A stretch of 64,000 nucleotides of DNA, taken from NCBI GenBank assembly GCA_904420445.1, contig CAJFVJ010000002.1, positions 186,001 through 250,000 of the forward strand, written 5' to 3'. A model generated the notes under the pieces. The model was not told the origin of the DNA. It did no database searches and saw nothing but the letters and a program-made list of their open reading frames with translations. This document shows positions 1 through 10,098 of the stretch, in pieces. A program made the translations under genes and the position numbers. The stretch's first letter is position 1, and each line of letters starts with the position of its first letter. The stretch is from Candidatus Adamsella avium. GTDB lineage: Bacteria; Cyanobacteriota; Vampirovibrionia; Gastranaerophilales; CAJFVJ01.

Positions 1-1
1 T

Positions 2-853
2 GCAGAAACTTATCGATATGAAGAGGCGATTAATGAGTATCGTATGGCGTTGTGGTATGACCCTCTCAATTTGCAGGCATACAAATCTCTTGCTGCGATT
101 TATGAAGAAAGAGGGGATTATGACAACTCTTTGTTGATGTATAAGAAGTTAATCGAGCTAAATCCAAACAATCCTTCATATTACAGCAATCTTGCAGGGA
201 TTAAGTATATGAAAGGTGATGTTAAAGAGGCTATTTTGAATTATCATCATGCGATTATGCTCAATCCGAACAACGATTGGACGAGTGTTGTATCTCAGAC
301 TTTGGGGTATATTTTCTCAGAGGTTGAGAAAAATTATGATGCAGCGATATCTGCTTATCAGAATGCTTTTATTCTGACTCCGAAGAATATTGATATATAC
401 ATCAATCTCGGAAGTGCGTTTTATGACAAGGGTGATTTTGAGAGTGCTCTTGCTGTTTATAAACTTGCTTTGGATTTGGAGCCTGAGAATGCAAAGATAC
501 ACTGCAATCTTGGCTATCTTTACGGCGGAAAAGGGATGATTGATGAAGCTATTTCTGAATATGAACTGGCTATAAAATATGACCCTACATATGATATTGC
601 CTATAATAATCTCGGTGTTATTTATCTTGATGATAAAGGTATGGTGATGAATGCATTGACAATGTTTGATGAGGCAATCAAATGCAATCCTAATTATGCG
701 CTTGCTCACTACAACAAGGCTCGTGCTATCGTAATCAGAGGGGATTATATCGAAGCTGCAAGATATTATCAAATAGCTCTTGACTTAAATAAAATTACCA
801 ACGAGATGGATCCTGAAGAAATAAAAAATCGTCTTGATAATCTCTTTGATTAA
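2..853 (+). CDS. TPR-repeat protein, 5' end outside window
   Basis: The reading frame is open from the first bases of the window. The codons before the first ATG (position 44) already encode a TPR helix, so the true start lies upstream. The visible part is a run of about seven tetratricopeptide repeats of 34 residues with the usual spacing (for example A-x-x-x-Y/F-x-x-A-L-x-L-x-P-x-N). TPR arrays act as protein-interaction scaffolds; no enzymatic domain is seen. The protein ends in the acidic/polar stretch EMDPEEIKNRLDNLFD. It converges on the next gene with one base between the stop codons and no terminator hairpin. The specific partner is unknown. Confidence 0.85.
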   Translation, partial: AETYRYEEAINEYRMALWYDPLNLQAYKSLAAIYEERGDYDNSLLMYKKLIELNPNNPSYYSNLAGIKYMKGDVKEAILNYHHAIMLNPNNDWTSVVSQTLGYIFSEVEKNYDAAISAYQNAFILTPKNIDIYINLGSAFYDKGDFESALAVYKLALDLEPENAKIHCNLGYLYGGKGMIDEAISEYELAIKYDPTYDIAYNNLGVIYLDDKGMVMNALTMFDEAIKCNPNYALAHYNKARAIVIRGDYIEAARYYQIALDLNKITNEMDPEEIKNRLDNLFD

Positions 854-854
854 G

Positions 855-1781
855 TTATAACAACCCCATCAACAGAAATAGGAATATCATAGGAAGCATA
901 TCGTTTGATGAGGCTCTCCCTGATGACCTGCTTACTGTATGGTACGGGCTGTTGTATCCAAAACCTCTTGAGGGATAAGCATATTCATAGGTTCTAGGTT
1001 TCTGTGTTGCTTCGAGTGTTGTGACAATTCGCTCAAGCCTTGTATAAGTGCTGTCATCCTCATATGTTGTATTGTAGATATTTCTTTCAAGGCGTCTTAT
1101 TCTGTTCAGAGAGTTTTCCTGGGGATATGTTTGAGATAATACTGCTGTTTCAAGTTCACCGATTAAGGCTGATAGAGTTTGTTCGTTCATATCATATTCT
1201 TCTTCAGAAATTTCTCGAGGAGGTGCTTCTTTGAAGATAGTTGCGTTGAGGTTGTCGGTTCTCCATGCCAGATCTTTATCTTCAAAAGTCTTTTTGTAGA
1301 CGGCTTTTTCTAGTCTGTTCAGCCTCGGATAGATATCTTCCGTTTTATAAGTTGTTTTCAACACCTGCTGCTCCAATCTGTCAATAGCTGGATAATATCC
1401 TATATCCTGAGTTTTTTCCTGAGGAGTGGGAGGCAGTGTTATTTCTATTTGAGGTTGTTTTTGCATGGTTTGCTGCTTTTTTTTCTGTTTTTCTGGTTGA
1501 TGTGCAACAGCAGGAATTTGTGTATTTTTTTCTTCTTTCAACGTCGGAACTTTTTTGAGGTTGTTTATTCTTATGTTTGTTGAAAGGTTACTTTTTTCTT
1601 CGCCGTAGATGCTCTTTTCAAGGCGTGAGAGCCTTTTTGAAATTGTATTTTTTTGATATGTGGTATTGAACAGCTTTCTTTCCGCATTGTTGATGAAGGC
1701 TTCATCAGAGCTTATTGCTGAAGCCGTAATATTCAAAAACATCAATAAAGATAATAGCACTATTACGATTTTTCTTGACAT
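855..1781 (-). CDS. secreted protein with repeated RLxRLExxIY motifs
   Basis: 308 residues, not a family I can name. The first about 23 residues are a signal peptide (basic SRK, hydrophobic VLLSLLMFLNITA, then SAIS). The mature part holds three copies of a roughly 35-residue unit of the form LE-x-x-V/L-x-x-T-Y, then about ten residues, then RL-x-RLE-x-x-I/V-Y. They lie near residues 33-58, 130-165 and 210-250. A Lys/Gln-rich linker (about 80-120) separates copies one and two. The last 14 residues (MLPMIFLFLLMGLL) are hydrophobic and could anchor the C-terminus. The charged heptad-like units suggest helical or coiled-coil surfaces in the periplasm. The ribosome-binding site is weak. Confidence 0.75.
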   Translation of the reverse strand: MSRKIVIVLLSLLMFLNITASAISSDEAFINNAERKLFNTTYQKNTISKRLSRLEKSIYGEEKSNLSTNIRINNLKKVPTLKEEKNTQIPAVAHQPEKQKKKQQTMQKQPQIEITLPPTPQEKTQDIGYYPAIDRLEQQVLKTTYKTEDIYPRLNRLEKAVYKKTFEDKDLAWRTDNLNATIFKEAPPREISEEEYDMNEQTLSALIGELETAVLSQTYPQENSLNRIRRLERNIYNTTYEDDSTYTRLERIVTTLEATQKPRTYEYAYPSRGFGYNSPYHTVSRSSGRASSNDMLPMIFLFLLMGLL

Positions 1782-1823
1782 ACTTTAGTTATACAGAATT
1801 TTTCGGCTTATTTCAATAGATTA

Positions 1824-2678
1824 TTAATTTTCTACCAGTGTTGTGTAGGTTTTCTTTGTATCGAGTCGTTTTCCCATGATGAAATAATAACTCTTTCCAG
1901 GAGGAGTTTTTGATTTTTTCTTGTCGAGAAAACACAAGAGCTTTTTTGTTCTTCCATCTCGTCTTATCATCGAGTAGAGATTCGGGTAGAAATGTTCGTA
2001 AATAGAGAGAATTTCTACATTATGAAGAGTTGTTTTGGCACTTTGAGCAAGAGAATTTTTGAATAATGTCATCATTTCTGAATCAAATTCGCTTGAGATT
2101 GCAGATTCTTTTTGCAACGGGAGGTTATAGACAAGTTCGAGAGGAAGTTTGTTTTTGTATGGAATGAATCTTAGAAGTTCTTCTATTACAAAAGCTCTCT
2201 TTGGCAGTGTCAGTTCTGTTTTGTCAATGTTGTTTATGGCAAGCTCTTTGTTGAAGTCTGAAAGCTCCAGTTCCTCAGCACTGAATTTTGATGCGAGGTT
2301 TGTTTCGTAGAATCTGTTGACGATTAATGATTCAAGGTTTAGGGTAATCCATTTGATATTATAGTCAAAGTCGAGAGCTGATTTGAGAGTTACATGCGGT
2401 TTTTCACCGGTCATGTTCTCTGATGTTTTTGCTTCTTTTGGTAAAGTTGTTTCTCTTACGACAAGTTTCGGTTTCTGGAGAGTTTTTGATGTGATGTTTT
2501 CAAAGAGTTGTATCTCTTTTGAAAAAGGTCGTTGTTTTGGTAGAAAGCAAATTTTTATCTCAGGTTGTTTCAAGATTTTTTTCAGCATAAAAAAATACAA
2601 ATCTTTGAAATAAAATTTTTTCGACAGATTTGTTTTGATAGTTCTAAATATTTCTTTTATTGAATATCTTTTTGACAT
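1824..2678 (-). CDS. hypothetical protein, third gene of the sigma-factor operon
   Basis: 284 residues, unrecognised. It is lysine-rich at the N-terminus, lacks a signal peptide or membrane segment, and contains no motif I can assign. Its start lies 22 bases inside the end of the preceding gene and has no Shine-Dalgarno sequence, which suggests translational coupling. Its position behind a sigma factor and another unknown gene suggests a shared role, for instance controlling or responding to that sigma factor, but nothing in the sequence proves this. Confidence 0.7.
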   Translation of the reverse strand: MSKRYSIKEIFRTIKTNLSKKFYFKDLYFFMLKKILKQPEIKICFLPKQRPFSKEIQLFENITSKTLQKPKLVVRETTLPKEAKTSENMTGEKPHVTLKSALDFDYNIKWITLNLESLIVNRFYETNLASKFSAEELELSDFNKELAINNIDKTELTLPKRAFVIEELLRFIPYKNKLPLELVYNLPLQKESAISSEFDSEMMTLFKNSLAQSAKTTLHNVEILSIYEHFYPNLYSMIRRDGRTKKLLCFLDKKKSKTPPGKSYYFIMGKRLDTKKTYTTLVEN

Positions 2679-3223
2679 ATCAGGTCAATGCTTTGTTTCA
2701 CTCTTGAAAGCGGTTCATATACATCAATAAAATCGCTCATATTACATAAAAACTCAGCCATGTTGTTTATTGCATTTTCATCAGAGAGGTTTTTATCATC
2801 CTGTCTTAGCTGAACTCTTATCGGCGATTGTGATGAGGTTGTTTGAATGAGATATTCAGTGTCTTTTATTTTTGATAGTGCGCCTTTTTCTCCGATAATC
2901 GGTGATTTTGTCTGAGATATTCTCAAAACCGGAGCCGGAAGCTCTCCTTCATAACTCAGAAGTTCTTCGTCGCTGACTATCAACATCTCGTAGTTGTTTG
3001 ATAAAATTTTGAGCAAACTATCTAATATGACATCAACTTTCAAATATTTTTGTATTCCTTTTCCATAGAGAACTTTTTGAATTTTGGTCGGTGTAATTGG
3101 ATCCGTATATCTGAACTCTACCGGAAAACCTTTTTGATCTGTAATCAAAACCGCTCCGAGATATCCTCCGTTGTCGAGGATGATTATATCAGCGTATGCT
3201 AATTTTGTATTTTCCATGTTCAT
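2657..3223 (-). CDS. hypothetical protein coupled to sigma factor
   Basis: 188 residues, unrecognised. The start ATG overlaps the sigma-factor stop in an ATGA arrangement, so the two are very likely co-translated. The N-terminal half (ADIIILDNGGYLGAVLIT and following) looks like an alternating beta-strand/helix fold. No signal peptide, membrane helix or metal-binding motif is visible. An anti-sigma or accessory factor is possible from gene order alone. A second Met at codon 3 could also serve as start. Confidence 0.75.
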   Translation of the reverse strand: MNMENTKLAYADIIILDNGGYLGAVLITDQKGFPVEFRYTDPITPTKIQKVLYGKGIQKYLKVDVILDSLLKILSNNYEMLIVSDEELLSYEGELPAPVLRISQTKSPIIGEKGALSKIKDTEYLIQTTSSQSPIRVQLRQDDKNLSDENAINNMAEFLCNMSDFIDVYEPLSRVKQSIDLICQKDIQ

Positions 3224-4047
3224 ATTATGCTTCTTTTTAACCTCTGGCTGTTTGAGTTGAGCAAATTCTTTAATTTTACGATTGCCTGGGCATGGAGCTG
3301 GCAGACTCTTGATTCTGATACATCTATTGCTTCGCCTATTTCTTTGAGAGTCATGTTGTTGTGATAATAAAGAGTCAAAATAACCTTTTCTCTTTCAGGT
3401 AATCTTAAAAGAGCCTGTTGTAATTCTTTTTTGACATCCTGTTCTTCTAGTTTTTCGAGAGGTTCCGCTTTTCTTTCGTCTTTTATTGTATCAATAATCT
3501 CTACACCGTCTTCAGATGAGCCTTTTTTGTCATATAACGACATAAGTGAATTTTTGCTCATCTCTGCAATTGTTTCTTCTACTTTTTCAAGAGGCAGTTC
3601 CATCTGGTCTGCTATTTCTTGATTTGAAGGTTGCCTTCCGAGTTTTTCCTGAAGAAGCCTGCTTGTTTGCTGTATGTCTTTGAATCTTTTTCTTATACCC
3701 CTTGGAATCCAGTCTTGCGAACGAATTTTATCGATGATGGTTCCTCTTATTCTCGTAATCGCATATGTTTCAAATTTTGTGTTTTTATCATTAGAATATC
3801 TGTCTATTGCACTGATTAGTCCTTCAACACCGTAGCCTGCAATGTCTTCTGTCAGAATTGTTGATGGAAGATTTACCCTCATACGGCCTACGATATATTT
3901 TACAAGCGGCAGATATTGCATAATGAGAGCTTCTCTATTTTTTTTGTTTGTTTTATCGAGCAAAAATTCTTTCCAGAGATCTTGTATTTCGTTCTCTGAA
4001 AGTTTTCTTTGATTTTTTGTATGCTCAAGGTTTTGAAAAACGCTCAT
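3220..4047 (-). CDS. RNA polymerase sigma factor, WhiG/FliA type
   Basis: Alternative sigma-70 family factor that directs RNA polymerase to a special promoter set. Region 2 is clear (LVKYIVGRMRVNLP, then ETYAITRIRGTIIDKIRSQDW and IPRGIRKR), the classic WhiG/FliA signature. Region 3 (LGRQPSNQEIADQM) and region 4 helix-turn-helix (TLKEIGEAIDVSESRVCQL) follow. I chose the internal ATG that starts MSVFQNLEHTKN (275 residues) because the 24 codons upstream are unlike the family and cysteine-rich; the longer start would be at 4119. No flagellar or sporulation genes are near. It heads an operon with two unknown genes. Confidence 0.93.
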   Translation of the reverse strand: MSVFQNLEHTKNQRKLSENEIQDLWKEFLLDKTNKKNREALIMQYLPLVKYIVGRMRVNLPSTILTEDIAGYGVEGLISAIDRYSNDKNTKFETYAITRIRGTIIDKIRSQDWIPRGIRKRFKDIQQTSRLLQEKLGRQPSNQEIADQMELPLEKVEETIAEMSKNSLMSLYDKKGSSEDGVEIIDTIKDERKAEPLEKLEEQDVKKELQQALLRLPEREKVILTLYYHNNMTLKEIGEAIDVSESRVCQLHAQAIVKLKNLLNSNSQRLKRSII

Positions 4048-4181
4048 TAAAGTGTGTCTCTTTTTGCAACAACAAACTCCTATATATAATTTTAAAGTAC
4101 TGGGTTTAATAGTCATCATACATATAATGGAGCTTAGGGAAATTTAGACCATGTGGAATTTTTTTGTTAGAATTATCTTAG

Positions 4182-5486
<1,305 letters not shown>

Positions 5487-5500
5487 TTGTTTTTATTATT

Positions 5501-5531
5501 AAAAAGGCGGAGATTTATTCTCCGCCTTTTT
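5501..5531. terminator. bidirectional intrinsic terminator
   Basis: A perfect 13-bp stem (5501-5513 with 5519-5531) with a five-base loop and T-runs on both strands. It serves ahcY on the plus strand and radA on the minus strand. Confidence 0.95.
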
Positions 5532-5538
5532 TGTTCTT

Positions 5539-6933
5539 TTAGGCTTGGGATTTTTCCTGCTGCAGAGCTGATGAAACAGCTTCAATAAGCCTTGATACGC
5601 ATACTATTTTCAGGTTTTTCAGGTTCAAATTTGATGGAGCATTGCCCTTTGGTATAATTATTTTTTCAAATCCGAGTTTATATGCTTCTTTGATTCTTAT
5701 TTCAGCCTGAGTGCAGGAGCGGATTTCGCCTGTCAAACCTATTTCTCCGAAGACTGCTGTTTTGTGGTCTATTGATATATCTCTGAATGATGTCATAATC
5801 GCAAGAGCAACGCCTAAATCAGCTGCAGAATCATCGATGTCTATTCCGCCTACTACGTTTACATAGATATCATGTTTGCTGAGGTTGAGTCCTATTCTTT
5901 TTTCAAGAACAGCGATAATCTTCAGCACTCTGTTGTATTCTATGCCTGTAGATACTCTTCTTGGAGCGGGATAGAATGTTTGGCTGACAAGAGCCTGTAT
6001 TTCGACAAGAAGAGGACGGTTTCCTTCGTTTGCAACAACGATTATGCTTCCTGGTGCAGTGTCCTCGCTGCGTTCCGCTATGAAAATTTCTCCCGGATTT
6101 TTTACCTCTTTGAGTCCGTGCTCACCCATATTGAACAAACCTACTTCATTTGTTGATCCAAATCGGTTTTTGGTTGAACGCAGGATTCTATATTCCCTAT
6201 ATCTGTCGCCTTCAAAGCATATAACAGCGTCCACCATATGTTCTAAAATTTTGGGGCCTGCGATTGTCCCGTCTTTTGTGACATGCCCGATGATGACCGT
6301 TGTAATGTTCATATATTTTGCAAGATTCATCAGCGAATAGCAGCATTCTCTTACCTGCGAAACACTGCCTGATGAGCTTGTAATCTCTTGAGAATAGATT
6401 GCCTGAATACTGTCTATTACAAGGAAATCAGGCTTTAGGTCTTTGACTGTTTCAAAGATATTCTCAAGACAGGTTTCTGAGAGAATAAACAAATTGTCAG
6501 CATGTATATTCAGACGTTCAGCTCTGATTTTGAGCTGTTTTTCCGATTCTTCAGCAGAAACATAGAGAATTTTTTTGCCTTTTGATGAGAGGTATCCGCA
6601 GGATTGCAGAATAAGAGTTGATTTTCCTATCCCTGGTTCTCCAGCCGTTAAAATCAGAGAACCTTTCACAAAGCCGCCTCCTAGGACTCTGTCAAATTCT
6701 TCATATCCTGATGAGAAACGTTCTGATTTATCTGCCGTAATATCATTGAGCAGTGTCGGTTCGCTTTTTGAGGTTGTGACTTTGTTTTGTTTTTTGATTG
6801 ATGAAGCAGAGGCTGTTTCGTCAGTTTCTTCGATAAGGGTTCCCCAGCTGCTGCACTCAGGGCATTTACCGAGGTAAGCCGGCGATTCATAACCGCAGTT
6901 TTGACATACCCATTTTGTTTTTTTCTTTGCCAT
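5539..6933 (-). CDS. radA: DNA repair protein RadA
   Basis: RadA/Sms branch-migration ATPase that helps RecA in homologous recombination and fork repair. It has a four-cysteine zinc finger at the N-terminus (C10, C13, C24, C27), Walker A GEPGIGKST at about residues 98-106, the RadA-specific KNRFG motif near residue 255, and a C-terminal Lon-protease-like domain (DIYVNVVGGIDIDDSAADLGVALA). I start at the ATG giving MAKKKTKWVCQNCG because the 14 codons further upstream are not family-like. 464 residues, the normal length. Confidence 0.97.
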   Translation of the reverse strand: MAKKKTKWVCQNCGYESPAYLGKCPECSSWGTLIEETDETASASSIKKQNKVTTSKSEPTLLNDITADKSERFSSGYEEFDRVLGGGFVKGSLILTAGEPGIGKSTLILQSCGYLSSKGKKILYVSAEESEKQLKIRAERLNIHADNLFILSETCLENIFETVKDLKPDFLVIDSIQAIYSQEITSSSGSVSQVRECCYSLMNLAKYMNITTVIIGHVTKDGTIAGPKILEHMVDAVICFEGDRYREYRILRSTKNRFGSTNEVGLFNMGEHGLKEVKNPGEIFIAERSEDTAPGSIIVVANEGNRPLLVEIQALVSQTFYPAPRRVSTGIEYNRVLKIIAVLEKRIGLNLSKHDIYVNVVGGIDIDDSAADLGVALAIMTSFRDISIDHKTAVFGEIGLTGEIRSCTQAEIRIKEAYKLGFEKIIIPKGNAPSNLNLKNLKIVCVSRLIEAVSSALQQEKSQA

Positions 6934-7063
6934 AAAATTTCTCAAAATAACTCTATATGCATAATTATAAAACATTTTTTTTATATTTTTAAATAAAAAA
7001 AGTTTAAAATATATTGAAAAGAGGCATAATAATTGTTATTATAAAAATATATAAGTTTAACTC

Positions 7064-7094
7064 AAAAAAAATGAAATTCTTTTGGAATTTCATT
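7064..7094 (-). terminator. intrinsic terminator of small minus-strand gene
   Basis: A 10-bp perfect stem (7070-7079 with 7085-7094), loop TTTTG on the plus strand, followed on the minus strand by a run of T (A-run at 7064-7070). It lies downstream of the gene at 7134-7436. Confidence 0.8.
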
Positions 7095-7133
7095 CTTAGC
7101 CTATATCCTCTTGTAGAAATACAGGAGGTTTTT

Positions 7134-7436
7134 TTATTTTCCGATTAGTTTTGTGAAAAAGTTTTTGATGCCGTTTGAATTTTTTGCAACGAAACGAACA
7201 GCAGTGAATCCGACAACGACTCCGGCGAGGACTTTGAGTGCTGATAGGAGTTTTGAACTTTTTTTCTGCTTTGGTGCCACAAAGCAATCATTCACCGGTG
7301 CGTTGAGATAGTTTGCAAAGGGGTAGTAGTTTTGAAAATAAGGCGGTTGAACCATTTGATTTGATGTACATGGCTGAAATGACAGTCTTGGATTTCTTAC
7401 CTTTTTTTCAGGATTATTATTTGGAATAATATTCAT
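7134..7436 (-). CDS. small hypothetical protein with polar N-terminus and SFQP motif
   Basis: 100 residues. The N-terminus (MNIIPNNNPE...RLSFQP) is polar, asparagine- and proline-rich and ends in an aromatic S-F-Q-P at residues 19-22. That resembles the short N-terminal segments of the membrane proteins at 47.7-49.2 and 54.7 kb. A Lys-rich patch (KQKKSSKLLSALK) precedes one likely membrane helix (VLAGVVVGFTAVRFVA, about 69-84), and a short basic tail follows. The start has an AAGGT-type ribosome-binding site. It has its own terminator. Function unknown. Confidence 0.7.
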   Translation of the reverse strand: MNIIPNNNPEKKVRNPRLSFQPCTSNQMVQPPYFQNYYPFANYLNAPVNDCFVAPKQKKSSKLLSALKVLAGVVVGFTAVRFVAKNSNGIKNFFTKLIGK

Positions 7437-7620
7437 AGTTATAACCTTCTACCTTTTGTATTTATATAAAAACATTTTGTTTTTAAAAATTGATATATGA
7501 ATAAAAACGTATCTTAATATTTAGTTACAAAAAATTTTTTTGAAAAAAGCAATTTTTTTATATTGGTTGTTTTTATATTAATATGGAAGGTTAATTAATT
7601 CGGTTGGAAGGTTATACTAT

Positions 7621-7908
7621 ATGCAGTTTGAAAATGCTGTAGATATCGGTGATATAAAAACCAAAGAAGATGTTGATGAAAAAACAAAGATGATTTTATC
7701 AAAGCTTCCTTCTTCTCATCTCAACTCTTTTTTGCGGAAAATTTCTTTTTATATCAATCATATAGATATGGTGAACAGGAAGATTAACAGCTATGACTAT
7801 GACAAGCAGCTGTTTTTCCTGAAAAATCTGAAGAACGTGATAGAGGTAGAAGTTGAACATCGTGAAACTTCTGTTGCCAGAGTGGGGAAATATTATCAAA
7901 ATTTTTGA
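7621..7908 (+). CDS. small hypothetical protein
   Basis: 95 residues, unrecognised. Charged and helical in character, with a central stretch FLRKISFYINHIDMVNRKIN. No signal peptide or metal motif. It is supported by a clear GGAAGG ribosome-binding site and by a terminator hairpin just downstream, so it looks like a single-gene transcript. Confidence 0.7.
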   Translation: MQFENAVDIGDIKTKEDVDEKTKMILSKLPSSHLNSFLRKISFYINHIDMVNRKINSYDYDKQLFFLKNLKNVIEVEVEHRETSVARVGKYYQNF

Positions 7909-7956
7909 TTTATCCTATGAAAAAAATCTATAACTCTACATTAATTATTAATTTTT

Positions 7957-7987
7957 TGAAAATTGTGGTAACACAATTTTTTTTTTA
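7957..7987 (+). terminator. intrinsic terminator
   Basis: A 9-bp perfect inverted repeat (AAAATTGTG at 7959-7967, CACAATTTT at 7972-7980), four-base loop, then a long T-run. It separates the small gene upstream from aspS. Confidence 0.8.
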
Positions 7988-8041
7988 TTGCATAATAATA
8001 TAATGTAGTGTTAGTGAAGAAGAATAAGAATTGGAAAAAAT

Positions 8042-9820
8042 ATGAGTGAGTTAACCACAATGAAAACCCACTGGGCGGCTTCTTTGAGTGAAGATGATAT
8101 ATCAAAAGAGATTCAACTCTCAGGATGGGTTTCTATCGTTAGAGATTTAGGCGGCATAAAATTTGTTGAACTGCGTGATAGAAGCGGAGTATTTCAGGTT
8201 GTTTCTGACCCGAATATTAATCCTGAAGTTCACAGTGTTTTTCAAAAGCTCAGAAGCGAAGATGTTATTACCGTAAAAGGGGTTGTTTCAAAACGTCCTG
8301 AGGATACTTATAATGAATCATTGAAAACAGGTACGATTGAAATGTACCCTGTAAGTGTTGAAGTCCTTTCAAAAGCTGATGTCCTGCCTTTCCAGCTTGA
8401 TGATGAAACAGTCAGCGAAGATTTGAGATTGAAATACCGCTATTTGGACATAAGAAGAGGCAAAATTCTCAACAATCTTTCTCTTCGACATAAGATAACA
8501 AAAACTATCAGAGATTATCTTGATTCAATTGATTTTATGGAAGTTGAAACGCCAATCCTGATAAAGACAACACCTGAAGGAGCAAGAGATTATCTCGTTC
8601 CGAGCCGTGTTCATCCGAACAAATTCTATGCTCTTCCTCAATCACCGCAGATTTTCAAACAGCTGTTGATGGTTGGCGGAGTTGAAAGATATTTCCAGAT
8701 TGCAAGATGTTTCAGGGACGAAGACCTGAGAGCTGACAGACAGCCTGAGTTTACGCAGGTTGATATAGAAATGTCCTTTGTAAAACAGGATGATGTGCTT
8801 TCAATGATGGAAGGTCTTATCAAAAATATTTTTAAAACTGCGGGTGTTGAAGTGCAAACACCGATTAAGCGCATAAAATACAAAGAAGCAATGGACAGAT
8901 TCGGCTCTGATAAGCCTGATACACGTTTTGGCTTAGAACTTTTTGATGTATCTGATATTATGGAAAAGAGTTCGTTTGTTGCATTCTCCGATGTAATCAA
9001 AAACGGAGGAACGGCAAGAGCCATCAAAATCCCCGGAATTGCAGGCTATAGCAGAAAAGATATGGATGACATCAGAAACATGGCAATCTCTTTCGGAGCA
9101 AAAGGTCTTGCTTGGGTAACTTACTGCGAAGATGGCAGCGTCAAGTCACCTATTTTGAAATACCTCACTGAAGCAGAGATGGCAGAAATTCAGAAACGTG
9201 CCGATGCACAAAAGGGAGATATAGTCTTCTTTGTTGCTGATAAAGCAAGTGTTGTGTTCAATGTTCTTGGACGTTTCAGACTCTATTTCGGCAAAAAACT
9301 CAACCTGATTGATGAGTCAAGACATGATTTGCTCTGGGTTACCGACTTCCCGATGTTTGAATACAGCGAAGAAGAGGGACGCTTTATGGCTATGCACCAT
9401 CCGTTTACTTCTCCTAATCCTGAGGATGTTGACAAACTTGAAACTGATAAAGCAAACTGCCGTGCTCTTGCTTATGATATTATTTACAACGGCAATGAAA
9501 TCGGCGGCGGCAGTGTTAGAATACACACTCCAGAGATGCAGGAAAAAGTTTTCCATGCCCTCGGTTTGAAAGAGGAAGAAATTCAGGCTAAGTTTGGATT
9601 TATGATTAATGCATTCAGATACGGCACACCTCCGCATGCAGGTATTGCGCTAGGTTTAGACCGTGTTGTTGCTCTTTTGACAAACAGCGAGTCAATTCGT
9701 GATGTAATAGCATTCCCGAAAAACTCTCAGGCAAAATGTCTTATGACTGACGCTCCTGCTGAGGCTGATGAAGCACAGCTGCAAGAGTTAAGGCTGAAAC
9801 TTGTTCCTGTGAAAAAATAA
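8042..9820 (+). CDS. aspS: aspartyl-tRNA synthetase
   Basis: Class II aminoacyl-tRNA synthetase that charges tRNA-Asp (possibly also tRNA-Asn). It has the N-terminal OB-fold anticodon-binding domain (IQLSGWVSIVRDLGGIKFVELRDRSG), motif 2 (FRDEDLRADRQPEFTQVDIEMSF, near residues 220-242), the bacterial GAD insertion, and motif 3 (GIALGLDRVVALL near 535). 592 residues, normal for bacterial AspRS. The first ATG has GGA upstream; another ATG six codons later is also plausible. A TATAAT at 7999-8004 may be its -10 box. Confidence 0.98.
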   Translation: MSELTTMKTHWAASLSEDDISKEIQLSGWVSIVRDLGGIKFVELRDRSGVFQVVSDPNINPEVHSVFQKLRSEDVITVKGVVSKRPEDTYNESLKTGTIEMYPVSVEVLSKADVLPFQLDDETVSEDLRLKYRYLDIRRGKILNNLSLRHKITKTIRDYLDSIDFMEVETPILIKTTPEGARDYLVPSRVHPNKFYALPQSPQIFKQLLMVGGVERYFQIARCFRDEDLRADRQPEFTQVDIEMSFVKQDDVLSMMEGLIKNIFKTAGVEVQTPIKRIKYKEAMDRFGSDKPDTRFGLELFDVSDIMEKSSFVAFSDVIKNGGTARAIKIPGIAGYSRKDMDDIRNMAISFGAKGLAWVTYCEDGSVKSPILKYLTEAEMAEIQKRADAQKGDIVFFVADKASVVFNVLGRFRLYFGKKLNLIDESRHDLLWVTDFPMFEYSEEEGRFMAMHHPFTSPNPEDVDKLETDKANCRALAYDIIYNGNEIGGGSVRIHTPEMQEKVFHALGLKEEEIQAKFGFMINAFRYGTPPHAGIALGLDRVVALLTNSESIRDVIAFPKNSQAKCLMTDAPAEADEAQLQELRLKLVPVKK

Positions 9821-9838
9821 GTTGTAATAAATAAACAG

Positions 9839-9869
9839 AAAGAGAAGGATTTTTATCCTTCTCTTTTTT
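9839..9869 (+). terminator. intrinsic terminator of aspS
   Basis: A 12-bp perfect stem (9839-9850 with 9855-9866), TTTT loop, then T-run. Confidence 0.93.
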
Positions 9870-9878
9870 GCAATAAAA

Positions 9879-9904
9879 ATCCGTAAATACAATGATTTAC
9901 GGAT
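9879..9904. repeat. second hairpin directly after aspS terminator
   Basis: Perfect 10-bp inverted repeat (ATCCGTAAAT at 9879-9888, ATTTACGGAT at 9895-9904) with a six-base loop. There is no T-run on the plus strand; on the minus strand it is followed by TTTTTATTG. It could be a minus-strand terminator, an mRNA-protecting hairpin or an operator. No minus-strand gene ends here. Confidence 0.6.
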
Positions 9905-10098
9905 ATAAAGCGAGTAGCAAGCAGATTAAAGGGTTGAGGATTTAATATTATATTAAATTAATTTGCCGTGAGTTTAATGCCCGAAAAGTATAAAAAATAA
10001 AAATAGGCATAACTGTTAACTTTATTAATATTATGTTTAATTTTTTGAGGGATTTTACTATGCTGTTAGTATAATGGTTTTGGTATGGAGGATATTTT

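Noticed and set aside
4048-4119. Longer N-terminus of the sigma factor (start at 4119)
   Set aside because: The extra 24 residues are cysteine-rich and unlike the family.
7096-7287. 63-residue minus-strand frame overlapping the 7134-7436 gene
   Set aside because: Overlaps a better gene with a ribosome-binding site and a membrane helix, and would run close into the terminator.
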